A stretch of 58,878 nt of DNA from CAMCXT01 sp046302715 (GTDB lineage Bacteria > Bacteroidota > Bacteroidia > M30B66): contig JBKCHQ010000174.1 in assembly GCA_046302715.1 (NCBI GenBank), forward strand, positions 1 to 58,878, read 5' to 3'. The position numbers were made by a program, and so were the translations under genes. The notes under the pieces were generated by a model that worked only from the letters and a program-made list of their open reading frames with translations, did no database searches and was not told where the DNA came from. Shown in pieces: positions 44,000-53,022 of this stretch. Each line of letters starts with the position of its first letter. The first letter of the stretch is position 1.

Positions 44000-46458
44000 A
44001 TGCCATTTCAATTAATGATATAACGCTTGCCAGTGGTGGGGCGCTTCATGCAAACGACCCTTCGAATACGGTCATTAACTCTGTAATGTTCGACAGCCGA
44101 AGTGCCTTTGCCTCACCCAACACATTGTTTGTTGCCTTGCGTTCAAAACGCAACGATGGGCACCACTATATCCAGGAATTGATTGACGCCGGTGTGTGTA
44201 ATTTTTTGGTGGAATACATTCCAGAGTCGCTCAAACGTGCCGCTGTAAATTTTATTTGCGTAGAAAATACGTTGCTAGCGCTTCAAAAAATTGCCCAATG
44301 GAAACGGACGCAAAGCCAAGCTCGGGTTATTGCCATCACAGGAAGCAACGGCAAAACTATTGTCAAGGAGTGGCTCAATGCCATGATTAAAGAAGATTTT
44401 AAGATCTGCCGAAGTCCTAAGAGCTTTAATTCGCAGCTTGGGGTTGCCCTTTCGTTAATAAACCTGGAACCCGAGCATCAATTGGGGATTTTTGAGGCGG
44501 GAATTTCAATGCCGGGAGAAATGGATGCATTAGAACAGATGATTCGGCCCGATGAAGGTATTTTTACCATGATTGGTCAGGCGCATGCTGAGAATTTTTC
44601 CTCATTAAAGGAGAAAATAGCAGAGAAGCTCAAACTTTTTAAAGCCTGTAAAACGCTGATTTATTGCAGAGATCAAAGCGCTATTCAGGAACAAGTTTAT
44701 GCCACATTTGAAGGCAAGCGCTTTACTTGGGGCCGCCATCCCGAATCTGATGTGCGCGTAATTCATGACGAGCAAGGGCTTGTTCATCTCGAGTTTTCTC
44801 AGGCATCGTTTCACTTTAAACTGCCATATTCAGATGCTGCCTCAAAAGAAAATATTTTGCACGTTATAGCCTGGATGCTCCTACACGGGTATTCACAAGA
44901 CACAATCCAAGTCAGACTCGAAAAATTACAATCGCCCGAAATGCGTTTACAGATGCTTCAGGGCATTAATGATTGCTTGATTTTAAATGATTCGTGGGCT
45001 GCCGATCCCGATTCGATGCATATTGCCCTGCAGGCACTTGCCCAAATGAGCGGAGTGTTAAAACGTACAGTAATTCTTTCTGATATGCTCGAAACCGGTA
45101 TACCCGAAGAGCAACTCTATGCACAAATAGGCCAGGAGCTAAACAATGCCGGCATTTCAAAAATCATAGGAATTGGCACCTCCGTGAGCAGGCTTTTTGA
45201 TGCGTTCCAAGGCGAAAAGCATTTTTTTGGCAGCACACAGGAGCTAATAAACGCTCTAACCAGCCTCGACCTTAACAAAGAGGCCATATTGCTAAAAGGA
45301 GCACGGATTTTTGCTTTCGAGAAAATCGCTGCAGCGTTACAGCTAAAATCACACGAAACGGTTCTTGAGATAAATTTAAACCATATCATCCATAACCTTA
45401 ACTACTATAAATCACTACTCCCTAAAGAGGTTAGGTGGATGGCTATGGTAAAAGCCTTTTCATACGGCGCCGGAACTTCTGAAATTGCAGCTGTTTTGCA
45501 GGCTGGCAGAATTGATTATTTGGCAGTTGCCTACGCCGATGAGGGTGTAGAACTTCGCAAAGCGGGTATTCGGGTTCCAATTATGGTGATGAGTCCAGAA
45601 ACCGAGTCATGGAGCAGCATGCTTGAATACAATCTCGAACCTGAGATTTACAGCTTTAAAACACTGCGAGCCTTTATTGATTTGCTCGATCAAAGGCAGA
45701 CCGACGAGAAACAAACCTACCGAATTCATATAAAACTGGATACCGGCATGCACCGCTTGGGCTTTGAAGCATGCGACATTCAAAAACTGGCTTCGATCCT
45801 GAACATGCGAAGCGATTTAGAGCTAGCCTCGGTGTTCTCTCATCTGGCGGCAAGCACAGAAGCTGAACACGATGCATTCACCAAAAAGCAGATTGCCGAT
45901 TTTGTAGAAATGTGTCAATTGCTTCAAGAACTCACCGGGCGGAATTTTCTTAGGCATATACTCAACTCGGGCGGTATATCGCGGCATTCAAATGCACACA
46001 TGGATTTGGTACGTTTGGGCATTGGCTTATACGGAATTGCCGAGGGCGGCCCGCAAAAGCAGTTGCTGCCTGTAGGACGACTTAAAACGGTTATTAGCCA
46101 GATTCGCGCAGTAAGTGCCGGTGATAGTGTAGGATACAGCCGCAGAGGTTGGGTAACACGCCAATCGCTTATAGCCACCTTGCCTATCGGCTACGCCGAT
46201 GGTTTATCCAGAAAATTAGGCAATGGAAAATTTACATTTTCCATACGCGGGCAAATGGCTCCATCGGTAGGAAATATCTGCATGGATATGTGTATGGTAG
46301 ATATTACCGATATTAAGGATGTTCAGGAGGGCGACACGGTTATCGTTTTTGAAAATTCAGATCAGATTCATTCTCTTGCTACTGCGGCCGAAACCATCCC
46401 ATACGAAGTGCTTACCGGTCTGTCATCACGCATTAAGCGGGTGTATCTTCACGAATAA
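43996..46458 (+). CDS. Bifunctional MurF / alanine racemase fusion
   Basis: The product is 820 residues. Residues 1-450 are UDP-N-acetylmuramoyl-tripeptide:D-alanyl-D-alanine ligase (AITGSNGKTIVKEWL Walker motif near 115, FEAGISMPGEMD, LNDSWAADPDSM). Residues about 455-820 are a PLP-dependent alanine racemase, with the PLP Lys486 in AMVKAFSYGAG and the second-base Tyr region in SVGYSRRGW. The racemase makes D-Ala, and after ligation to D-Ala-D-Ala by another enzyme MurF attaches it to the peptidoglycan precursor. This fusion is characteristic of Bacteroidota. The PLP motif reads VKAFSYG instead of the common VKANAYG. Starts inside the tdk stop. Confidence 0.95.
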   Translation: MNAISINDITLASGGALHANDPSNTVINSVMFDSRSAFASPNTLFVALRSKRNDGHHYIQELIDAGVCNFLVEYIPESLKRAAVNFICVENTLLALQKIAQWKRTQSQARVIAITGSNGKTIVKEWLNAMIKEDFKICRSPKSFNSQLGVALSLINLEPEHQLGIFEAGISMPGEMDALEQMIRPDEGIFTMIGQAHAENFSSLKEKIAEKLKLFKACKTLIYCRDQSAIQEQVYATFEGKRFTWGRHPESDVRVIHDEQGLVHLEFSQASFHFKLPYSDAASKENILHVIAWMLLHGYSQDTIQVRLEKLQSPEMRLQMLQGINDCLILNDSWAADPDSMHIALQALAQMSGVLKRTVILSDMLETGIPEEQLYAQIGQELNNAGISKIIGIGTSVSRLFDAFQGEKHFFGSTQELINALTSLDLNKEAILLKGARIFAFEKIAAALQLKSHETVLEINLNHIIHNLNYYKSLLPKEVRWMAMVKAFSYGAGTSEIAAVLQAGRIDYLAVAYADEGVELRKAGIRVPIMVMSPETESWSSMLEYNLEPEIYSFKTLRAFIDLLDQRQTDEKQTYRIHIKLDTGMHRLGFEACDIQKLASILNMRSDLELASVFSHLAASTEAEHDAFTKKQIADFVEMCQLLQELTGRNFLRHILNSGGISRHSNAHMDLVRLGIGLYGIAEGGPQKQLLPVGRLKTVISQIRAVSAGDSVGYSRRGWVTRQSLIATLPIGYADGLSRKLGNGKFTFSIRGQMAPSVGNICMDMCMVDITDIKDVQEGDTVIVFENSDQIHSLATAAETIPYEVLTGLSSRIKRVYLHE

Positions 46459-46540
46459 GCTATATTTTACAGCAGTAATTTTTGTCTGTCTAAATTTTAT
46501 TTAAGTCTTGTGCTTATACTGCAACTTAAGATCATGTAGG

Positions 46541-46560
46541 AAAGAGCAGGTATGCTCTTT
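46541..46560. terminator. Bidirectional hairpin between murF-alr and the SPFH gene
   Basis: A perfect 8-bp inverted repeat, AAAGAGCA / TGCTCTTT, with a GGTA loop, lies between two convergent genes, 82 nt after the murF-alr stop. The arms end in short T runs on both strands, so it may stop transcription from both sides. Confidence 0.5.
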
Positions 46561-46642
46561 GTGGACGAATGAGCTTCAAAATGCAAAACTGCGTTTGCGT
46601 TCAAGGAATTGGAAAATTAAATTTAAAACTCAAGAATAGTGC

Positions 46643-47518
46643 TTAATCAGGCAAACCCATGATAGGGGTCTTGCCATCAGTAATAATTACCTTACTATTA
46701 TTCGATTCACTCAAATTCATAAATGCTTCAATCGATTTATATTTTAGAATCGTTGGGGTAAGGCTTGCATTCATTAGCTCGTTGGCTTGCTTAATTCCCT
46801 CGGCTTCGGTAATTCTTGCCGCTTTTTCACCTTCGGCACGTAAAATATCGCTTTGCTTCTTGCCTTCAGCAGCAATAATTGCAATTTGCTTTGCTCCTTC
46901 GGCTTCAATTACTTTACGTTGAGCATCTTTGGTCTCACGCTGAAGAATAAACTCCATACGTTGGGCATCTTGCTCGGCCTGCAATTTATCTTCAATGGCT
47001 TTAGAGAGACCAGCAGGTAACGTTATGTTTTTCATTAACACTGCTTCGATGATGAACCCTCTCGGTTCAAGCACTATCATCATTTGATCCCGAATTTCTT
47101 TTTCAATTTTTGAGCGCTCAGCACTGTGCATATCTTTTGCCATAAAACGCGCACAAACATCGGCAGATGCACTTCTAAACACCGGAAGAATGATAACTTC
47201 TTCAAAGTCTAGCCCGATAGTTTCAAGCATTTCAATTGCTGAGTTAGACTTAATGCGATATAGAATCGAAATTTCTGATTTAATGGTTAATCCTTCTTTA
47301 GAAGGCAGACCCGTTGAAATTTCAAGATTTACCGTCCTCACCGGAATCTTAATCACACGGGTAGTTATGGGATTAAATACCACTAAACCTGGCGATATGG
47401 CACGCTTACCTACCTTGCCTAATCGACGCTTTACACCTACCTCACCTTGGATGATACGTGTACACGAAGATAAAATGGCAGCAACACACAGAATTGAAAT
47501 TATGGAACGGAATTTCAT
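46643..47518 (-). CDS. Prohibitin/SPFH-domain lipoprotein
   Basis: The product is 291 residues. The N-terminal signal ends in a lipobox, ILSSCTR, so Cys19 should carry lipid rather than the transmembrane helix usual in SPFH proteins. The SPFH/PHB domain (about 25-200) shows GEVGVKRRLGKVGKRAISPG, FNPITTRVIKIPVRT, and a long C-terminal helix rich in Ala, Glu and Lys (DAQRKVIEAEGAKQI, GEKAARITEAEGIKQ) that drives ring assembly, as in HflC and prohibitin. The likely site is the periplasmic face of the inner membrane or the outer membrane. It follows atpG on the same strand after 193 nt, probably as a separate unit. Confidence 0.85.
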   Translation of the reverse strand: MKFRSIISILCVAAILSSCTRIIQGEVGVKRRLGKVGKRAISPGLVVFNPITTRVIKIPVRTVNLEISTGLPSKEGLTIKSEISILYRIKSNSAIEMLETIGLDFEEVIILPVFRSASADVCARFMAKDMHSAERSKIEKEIRDQMMIVLEPRGFIIEAVLMKNITLPAGLSKAIEDKLQAEQDAQRMEFILQRETKDAQRKVIEAEGAKQIAIIAAEGKKQSDILRAEGEKAARITEAEGIKQANELMNASLTPTILKYKSIEAFMNLSESNNSKVIITDGKTPIMGLPD

Positions 47519-47678
47519 AGGGCTTTTTTATTAAACAACAAAAAACCAAAGGTGTGGTTCTTAAAAAGCTTCCGTTAGGGATAGAACCCCAAAAGCACTG
47601 AATACAATCAACCCATCAATCTTTAAGCCTGAATAATGGAATTTTCAGCTATGAATCAAATGAATGCATCACGAAATA

Positions 47679-47695
47679 CGAGAACCTATTTCTCG
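47679..47695 (-). terminator. Weak hairpin after atpG
   Basis: On the minus strand CGAGAA / TTCTCG with a 5-nt loop lies 16 nt after the atpG stop. It is followed by TATTTCG, a poor U run. It could be the end of the atp operon or only an mRNA 3' hairpin. Confidence 0.35.
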
Positions 47696-47711
47696 CAAGC
47701 AGTTGGAAATA

Positions 47712-48593
47712 CTACCCCTTCAAGGCTTCTGCCCCACCAACAATTTCCAAAATTTCGTTGGTAATGGCGGCCTGTCGTGCTTTGTTATAACTCAAACGGA
47801 GCTCCTTCAATAACTCCTTCGCATTATCTGTTGCTTTGTTCATAGCCGTCATTCGGGCGCCGTGCTCGGCTGCATGCGAATCGAGCACCGCCTTGTACAA
47901 TTGTATCTTTAGCGATTTAGGAATAAGCTCGCGTACAATCTCTTCTTTGTTAGGCTCGAATATGTAATCAATCGATGCCGATTTAGCATCCGTGGTAGTA
48001 GGCGGCAAAACAGGCAGGAATTGCTCTTCAGTGGGTATTTGCACCGCTGCATTTTTAAAGCGATTGTATACCACAACCACCTTGTCGAATTCGCCCGCTG
48101 TATAACCTTGCATAATACGTTCGGCAACGGGAGCTACTTTATCAAAACTCAAACCGTCAAACACCTGATTATGGCTACTAATCACGTTCATTTTTCCACG
48201 AGTAAGAGCATCTGTAGCTTTCTTTCCAATGGTAATGTAGGATACGTTGCCTGCTTCATGTTGCGCCCTATACTCATTGGCAACTAAATTACGGGCAGTT
48301 TTAAGGATATTGCTGTTAAAGGCCCCCGCCAATCCGCGGTTTGAAGTAATTGCAACAATAAGGATTTTATTAGGCTCACGTTGAATCGAATAAGCCCCAC
48401 CTTCAGAAGCATCAACGTTACTGCTTAAGTTACCCAGAATTTCTTTTAGCTTTTCGGCATAAGGCCGCATTTGTGTAATGGCATCCTGAGCCCTACGGAG
48501 CTTTGCTGCCGACACCATTTTCATGGCACTGGTAATTTGCTGCGTAGAGTTTACCGAAACAATTCTATTGCGAACTTCCTTTAAATTGGGCAT
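47712..48593 (-). CDS. atpG: F1Fo ATP synthase gamma subunit
   Basis: The product is 293 residues, normal for the subunit. The N-terminal helix has NRIVSVNSTQQITSAMKMVSAAKLRRAQ, the rotor shaft, broken here over two parts; the C-terminal helix has GARMTAMNKATDNAKELL and SYNKARQAAITNEILEIVGGAEAL. The gamma subunit rotates inside the alpha-beta ring and couples proton flow to ATP synthesis. It is the last gene in the operon, 20 nt after atpA. atpD and atpC do not follow; they must lie elsewhere, as is common in this phylum. Confidence 0.97.
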   Translation of the reverse strand: MPNLKEVRNRIVSVNSTQQITSAMKMVSAAKLRRAQDAITQMRPYAEKLKEILGNLSSNVDASEGGAYSIQREPNKILIVAITSNRGLAGAFNSNILKTARNLVANEYRAQHEAGNVSYITIGKKATDALTRGKMNVISSHNQVFDGLSFDKVAPVAERIMQGYTAGEFDKVVVVYNRFKNAAVQIPTEEQFLPVLPPTTTDAKSASIDYIFEPNKEEIVRELIPKSLKIQLYKAVLDSHAAEHGARMTAMNKATDNAKELLKELRLSYNKARQAAITNEILEIVGGAEALKG

Positions 48594-48613
48594 CGTTCAG
48601 AAATTTAATTCTT

Positions 48614-50194
48614 TTATTTAACGTACTTCGAAGCTACTTCTTTGGCCACCTCATCAAGAACTGCGGTAAGTTCGTCGGAATATTTACCAGCTTTGAGATC
48701 TGCTAGCGTTGAAGCATACTGCGTGCGCAGAAGTGTAAGGTAATTAGCTTCAAATTCTTTAACCTGATTCACAGGAACACTACGCAACAAGCCTTTGGTT
48801 CCGGCATAAATTATAGCAATTTGTTCTTCCACCTTAAAAGGTGTGTACTGAGGCTGCTTTAGGATTTCAACGTTACGCGCTCCTTTGTCGAGAACGAATT
48901 TGGTAGCGGCATCAAGGTCGGAACCAAACTTAGCAAATGCTTCAAGTTCGCGGTATTGTGCCTGATCTCCCTTTAGGGTACCGGCCACCTTCTTCATCGA
49001 CTTAATTTGTGCATTACCTCCCACACGCGATACCGAGATACCTACGTTAATGGCTGGACGCACACCCGCGTTAAACAAGTTCGACTCAAGGAAAATCTGC
49101 CCATCGGTAATCGAAATTACGTTGGTTGGGATGTATGCCGAAACGTCGCCCGCTTGAGTTTCGATAATCGGCAGAGCGGTTAATGATCCACCGCCCTTTA
49201 CAAGATGGCGGATAGACTCGGGCAAATCGTTCATCGCTTGTGCAATGCTGTCGGTAGCATTGATTTTTGCGGCACGCTCCAACAAACGGCTGTGTAGGTA
49301 AAATACATCGCCGGGATATGCCTCACGCCCGGGTGGACGACGAAGAAGCAATGATACCTCACGATAGGCCACGGCCTGTTTAGACAAATCGTCATAAACA
49401 ATCAATGCCGGACGACCGGTATCGCGGAAATATTCACCGATGGCAACTCCAGCAAATGGAGCGTAGAACTGCATTGGTGCTGGGTCAGAAGCGGTGGCAG
49501 CCACTACTACGGTGTAAGCCATCGCTCCGTTTTCTTCCAAGGTTTTAACAATATTGGCCACAGTTGAACCTTTCTGACCAATGGCAACATAGATGCAGAA
49601 TACAGGCTGTCCGGCGTCAAAAAATTCTTTCTGATTGAGGATGGTATCAATACACACCGCAGTTTTTCCGGTTTGGCGGTCGCCAATCACCAGCTCACGC
49701 TGACCGCGGCCAATAGGTATCATCGCATCAATGGCTTTGATTCCGGTTTGAAGCGGTTCGTTTACCGGCTGACGGTAAATTACACCGGGCGCTTTACGCT
49801 CTAAGGGCATTTCATATACCTCACCTTTGATAGGTCCTTTTCCGTCGATGGGCTCACCAATGGTGTTTACCACACGACCTACCATGCCTTCGCCAACTTT
49901 AATGGAGGCAATACGGCTGGTACGGCGAACTACATCGCCCTCTTTAATATCATTTGAGGCACCGAGCAATACAGCACCTACATTGTCTTCTTCCAAGTTT
50001 AAAACTATACCTTGAAGACCGTTAGCAAACTCAACGAGCTCGCCCGACTGTACATTGTTTAATCCGTAAATACGGGCAATACCGTCGCCCACTTGGAGCA
50101 CAGTACCTACTTCTTCGAGTTGTGTATCGGTTGTGAAACCTGAAAGTTGTTGCTTAAGAATTGCAGAAACTTCTGCGGGTTTAATTTCAGCCAT
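48614..50194 (-). CDS. atpA: F1Fo ATP synthase alpha subunit
   Basis: The product is 526 residues. Walker A is GDRQTGKTAVCID near residue 170, followed by VYVAIGQKGSTVA, and the arginine-finger region ISVSRVGGNAQ near 375. The N-terminal beta-crown domain includes GDGIARIYGLNNVQSGELVEF. The subunit forms the non-catalytic nucleotide sites of F1 and supplies the catalytic arginine. It lies between atpH and atpG in the minus-strand operon, 41 nt after atpH. Confidence 0.98.
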   Translation of the reverse strand: MAEIKPAEVSAILKQQLSGFTTDTQLEEVGTVLQVGDGIARIYGLNNVQSGELVEFANGLQGIVLNLEEDNVGAVLLGASNDIKEGDVVRRTSRIASIKVGEGMVGRVVNTIGEPIDGKGPIKGEVYEMPLERKAPGVIYRQPVNEPLQTGIKAIDAMIPIGRGQRELVIGDRQTGKTAVCIDTILNQKEFFDAGQPVFCIYVAIGQKGSTVANIVKTLEENGAMAYTVVVAATASDPAPMQFYAPFAGVAIGEYFRDTGRPALIVYDDLSKQAVAYREVSLLLRRPPGREAYPGDVFYLHSRLLERAAKINATDSIAQAMNDLPESIRHLVKGGGSLTALPIIETQAGDVSAYIPTNVISITDGQIFLESNLFNAGVRPAINVGISVSRVGGNAQIKSMKKVAGTLKGDQAQYRELEAFAKFGSDLDAATKFVLDKGARNVEILKQPQYTPFKVEEQIAIIYAGTKGLLRSVPVNQVKEFEANYLTLLRTQYASTLADLKAGKYSDELTAVLDEVAKEVASKYVK

Positions 50195-50235
50195 GGATTC
50201 TTGGTGTATAGGTGAGAAGTGAACGGGTCACAAAA

Positions 50236-50793
50236 TCAAAAGTCTTTTACGTATAGGTTTTTATCAAATTCACGACGCAGCAACTGCAGGTCGCGCTGCA
50301 AGGAGGTATCAATCTGTTTATCGCCAAAACGCAGCACAAAGCCTCCCAAAACAGAGGCATCAGTTTTTACTTCCAATACCACTTTATGATGCGTATGTTG
50401 TTCAACCAATGCGATAATTTTTGCCTTAAATGCCTCATCAACCGGAACAGCAGTAATAAGCAGTGCTTCCTCGATATTGTTGTTTTCGAGATGTAAGCGC
50501 ACATATTGGCGGGCTATTTCCTCCAAATGCATTTCGCGGCGTTTGCGAGTAATTAAGTTGAGAAATGCCAGCGTGGTAACTCCCAGCTTTCCTTCAAAAA
50601 TCATATTCAGGATATCCGCTTTCTTGTCGGACTTTATTATCGGACTTTGTAGCATCAAGGCCAGGTCGCGGTTTTCGCCGATGGTTTGTCCCAACAAGAA
50701 TAAATCCTGATACACGGCATCCAATTCATTACGCTCAGCGGCAAGGCTGTATAACGAACGGGCATAACGTATGGCTGCTTTGGTTCCGTGCAT
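50236..50793 (-). CDS. atpH: F1Fo ATP synthase delta subunit
   Basis: The product is 185 residues, usual for the delta/OSCP family. The start AAIRYARSLYSLAAERNELDAV and the C-terminal VLGGFVLRFGDKQIDTSLQRDLQLLRREF are family signatures. It links the top of F1 to the peripheral stalk made by b. Encoded 5 nt after atpF. Confidence 0.96.
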   Translation of the reverse strand: MHGTKAAIRYARSLYSLAAERNELDAVYQDLFLLGQTIGENRDLALMLQSPIIKSDKKADILNMIFEGKLGVTTLAFLNLITRKRREMHLEEIARQYVRLHLENNNIEEALLITAVPVDEAFKAKIIALVEQHTHHKVVLEVKTDASVLGGFVLRFGDKQIDTSLQRDLQLLRREFDKNLYVKDF

Positions 50794-50798
50794 GGCGC

Positions 50799-51293
50799 TT
50801 AGTTAAGTTTTACTTCAGAAACCAATTTATTAGCTAATTCTTTCTGCTTTTCATCGCTCGATAAATTTTCGCGAATCAGCTTTTCGGCAACTTCGATGGA
50901 TAAGGTTGCAATTTGATTTTTGAGCTCGGTTACGGCAGCCATTTTTTCGTTGTGGATGCTCTCGCGAGCAATCGCCAACAATCTGTCGGCTTCTTGTTGA
51001 GCTTTTGTTTTAGCCTCAGTAACAATAGCATCTTTAGCTTCACGCGCTTCTTTTAACATTTGATCGCGTTCGTTACGAGCTTCCTGAAGGATACGCTCGT
51101 TTTCGGCCTTAAGTCCGCTCATTTCTTCACGTGCTTTCTTCGCAGCGTCCAATGCATCTTGTATGCCTTGTTCACGATCTTTCAAGCCCTTTAAAATAGC
51201 AGGAAATGCAAACTTCCACAGGATAAAGAAAATAATACTGAAGCCGAGAAGCATCCAGAAAACAAGCCCAATTGCTGGTTTAACTAATTCCAT
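50799..51293 (-). CDS. atpF: F1Fo ATP synthase b subunit
   Basis: The product is 164 residues. One N-terminal membrane helix (about 7-29, IGLVFWMLLGFSIIFFILW) is followed by a long charged coiled coil (about 35-155) that forms the peripheral stalk. The Ala/Glu/Lys-rich coil (QEARNERDQMLKEAREAKDA) is typical. It lies between atpE and atpH; an 81-nt gap with a strong hairpin separates it from atpE. Confidence 0.96.
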   Translation of the reverse strand: MELVKPAIGLVFWMLLGFSIIFFILWKFAFPAILKGLKDREQGIQDALDAAKKAREEMSGLKAENERILQEARNERDQMLKEAREAKDAIVTEAKTKAQQEADRLLAIARESIHNEKMAAVTELKNQIATLSIEVAEKLIRENLSSDEKQKELANKLVSEVKLN

Positions 51294-51333
51294 TTTTTAA
51301 TGTGTTTCTTAAAAGTTACATCATGTTTTTAAA

Positions 51334-51368
51334 ATTCTGTCCTGCAACCAACCGTTACAGGACAGAAT
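51334..51368 (-). terminator. Strong intra-operonic hairpin directly downstream of atpE
   Basis: A perfect 11-bp inverted repeat, ATTCTGTCCTG / CAGGACAGAAT, with a 13-nt loop, starts 6 nt after the atpE stop codon. On the minus strand the 3' arm runs into TTTTAAAAAC. It could work as a partial terminator or as a 3' stabiliser for the c-subunit message, giving more c subunit than the downstream b, delta, alpha and gamma subunits. Confidence 0.65.
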
Positions 51369-51374
51369 AATTTT

Positions 51375-51617
51375 TTACCCGAATACTACAAGCATGCAGG
51401 TTACCAAACCGATAATTGCAGCACCCTCTACAAGAGCAGCTGTAAGAATCATGTTGGCACGGATGTCGTTGCTGGCTTCAGGCTGACGAGCGATAGATTC
51501 CAAAGCGGAACCACCGATACGACCAATACCTAAACCTGCACCGATTGCAGCCAAACCTGCACCAATACCTGCTAAACCGGCAGATAAAGTAGCTTCAAGA
51601 AGAATTGATGTTAACAT
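51375..51617 (-). CDS. atpE: F1Fo ATP synthase c subunit
   Basis: The product is 80 residues with two membrane helices. The first has the glycine motif GIGAGLAAIGAGLGIG, the polar loop ARQPE lies at 43-47, and the second helix carries the ion-binding carboxylate Glu64 (AALVEGAAIIG). The residues around Glu64 lack the Gln/Ser-Thr pattern of sodium-type rings, so proton coupling is likely. The c ring turns as ions pass and needs about 8-15 copies per enzyme. It lies between atpB and atpF, and a strong hairpin follows its stop codon. Confidence 0.97.
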   Translation of the reverse strand: MLTSILLEATLSAGLAGIGAGLAAIGAGLGIGRIGGSALESIARQPEASNDIRANMILTAALVEGAAIIGLVTCMLVVFG

Positions 51618-51651
51618 GGTGTTTATTTATTGAGGGATTAAAAATTCAGCA

Positions 51652-52779
51652 TTAATGATGATGCGCTTCTTCGTGATGATGCTCCTCAACCGCTGCCCCG
51701 AAATAGATGGCAGAAAGTAAGGTAAATACATACGCTTGAAGGAATGCAACTAGGAGTTCGAGAAAGCCCATAAACGCATACATAAGCATGCTGAAAATGG
51801 ATATTCCATAAGCCCCACCAGCTCCAAAGGATTCTTTGAAAATAAAAATCATACTGATGAAAGCCAACGCAACAATATGTCCGGCAGTGATATTGGCAAA
51901 AAGACGAACCATCAATACAAACGGACGAAGCACTACACCCAAAATTTCAATGGGAGTTAAAATCAACAAAACCCCTTTGGGCACACCGGGCATGGCCAAA
52001 ATATGCGTCCAAAAATTTTTATTGGTATTGGCCATCTGAATTAGGAAGGTAATTGTGGCCAAGGTAAGCGTAACAGCAATATTGCCCGTTAAGTTGGCTC
52101 CTCCCGGAAAAAAGGGGATCAATCCTAAAAGGTTGTTTAGAAATATAAAGAAAAATACCGTTAGCAAATACGGCATAAACTTCTCGTATTTGTGTCCGAT
52201 GCTGGGCTTGGCCACATCATCGCGAATCATGATAATAAGAGGCTCAATAAGCGATTGCAGGCCTGAGGGCGCCATTCCAGCACGTTTACGATAAGCCTTG
52301 GCAACCGTAAGCATAATGAATACTAACAAAAATCCACTAAAAAATATTACCGCCACGTTTTTAGTAATCGAAAAATCAATCAGGCTGGCAGTAACGGCTT
52401 CGTCGATAGAAGCACTGTGAGCGTCTACCGATTCATTTTCTTTAACGGCCACTAGAGTATATTTTTTCTCACCTTCCTTGCGGTGCAACATATACCCTTT
52501 GTAGGTATTGTGCCCATGATGAAAATTGGACGACATAAAAACATCCAAACCTCTCGACGAATATGCAATAACAGGAAGCGGAATTGATACCGCGTGATCG
52601 CCCTCACCCCATAAATGCCAGTCATGCGCATCGAGAATATGCTCGAAAATCATATCTCCGGCATTGAAACCACTTTCTTGCTTCGCCTCAGAAGCCTTTG
52701 TAGAAAAAGGCATCGAAAGAAGTATAGTGAATAAAGCTAAAGAGAGAAATCGGTTATAAAATAATCCTGCTTGCGACAT
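51652..52779 (-). CDS. atpB: F1Fo ATP synthase a subunit (with N-terminal extension)
   Basis: The product is 375 residues from the ATG at 52779. A TTG at 52809 is in frame but overlaps the promoter -7 box and is rejected. Residues 1-30 form a signal-like helix ending near FSTKASEA, and residues about 30-140 form a non-membrane region (GEGDHAVSIPLPVIAYSS) absent from enterobacterial AtpB. Then five membrane helices follow with the essential Arg in LMVRLFANITAGH near 300. The C-terminus is His-rich (EEHHHEEAHHH). The extension is seen in other Bacteroidota a subunits. It is the first gene of the operon. No atpI is upstream. Confidence 0.94.
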   Translation of the reverse strand: MSQAGLFYNRFLSLALFTILLSMPFSTKASEAKQESGFNAGDMIFEHILDAHDWHLWGEGDHAVSIPLPVIAYSSRGLDVFMSSNFHHGHNTYKGYMLHRKEGEKKYTLVAVKENESVDAHSASIDEAVTASLIDFSITKNVAVIFFSGFLLVFIMLTVAKAYRKRAGMAPSGLQSLIEPLIIMIRDDVAKPSIGHKYEKFMPYLLTVFFFIFLNNLLGLIPFFPGGANLTGNIAVTLTLATITFLIQMANTNKNFWTHILAMPGVPKGVLLILTPIEILGVVLRPFVLMVRLFANITAGHIVALAFISMIFIFKESFGAGGAYGISIFSMLMYAFMGFLELLVAFLQAYVFTLLSAIYFGAAVEEHHHEEAHHH

Positions 52780-52806
52780 CGAAAAAGAGGTTCTCAAAAG
52801 TTGGCG

Positions 52807-52836
52807 CAAAGGTAGAAAAAGAACCCAAAGGATAAA
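52807..52836 (-). promoter_or_regulatory. Promoter of the atpBEFHAG operon
   Basis: Minus strand: TTTA (52833-52836, one mismatch to TTTG), an 18-nt spacer, then TACCTTTG (52807-52814). The transcript start is predicted near 52801, giving a 5' leader of about 22 nt to the ATG at 52779. The remaining upstream region to 53022 shows no other feature. Confidence 0.5.
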
Positions 52837-53022
52837 CAGAAAAATTATTTCTTGTTAAGAAAGACCCAAATTCATCGCATGGCAATGAATATCAATCAAA
52901 TGGATAAACCAATTTCGGGAATTAAACAAAATAATTAAGACAATACTTCTACATTAGACTAAAAAGCGTTGCTCAATTTCTGCCTTAGAGAAAAGAGTTC
53001 AGTAATTGCCCGAAATGAATGT

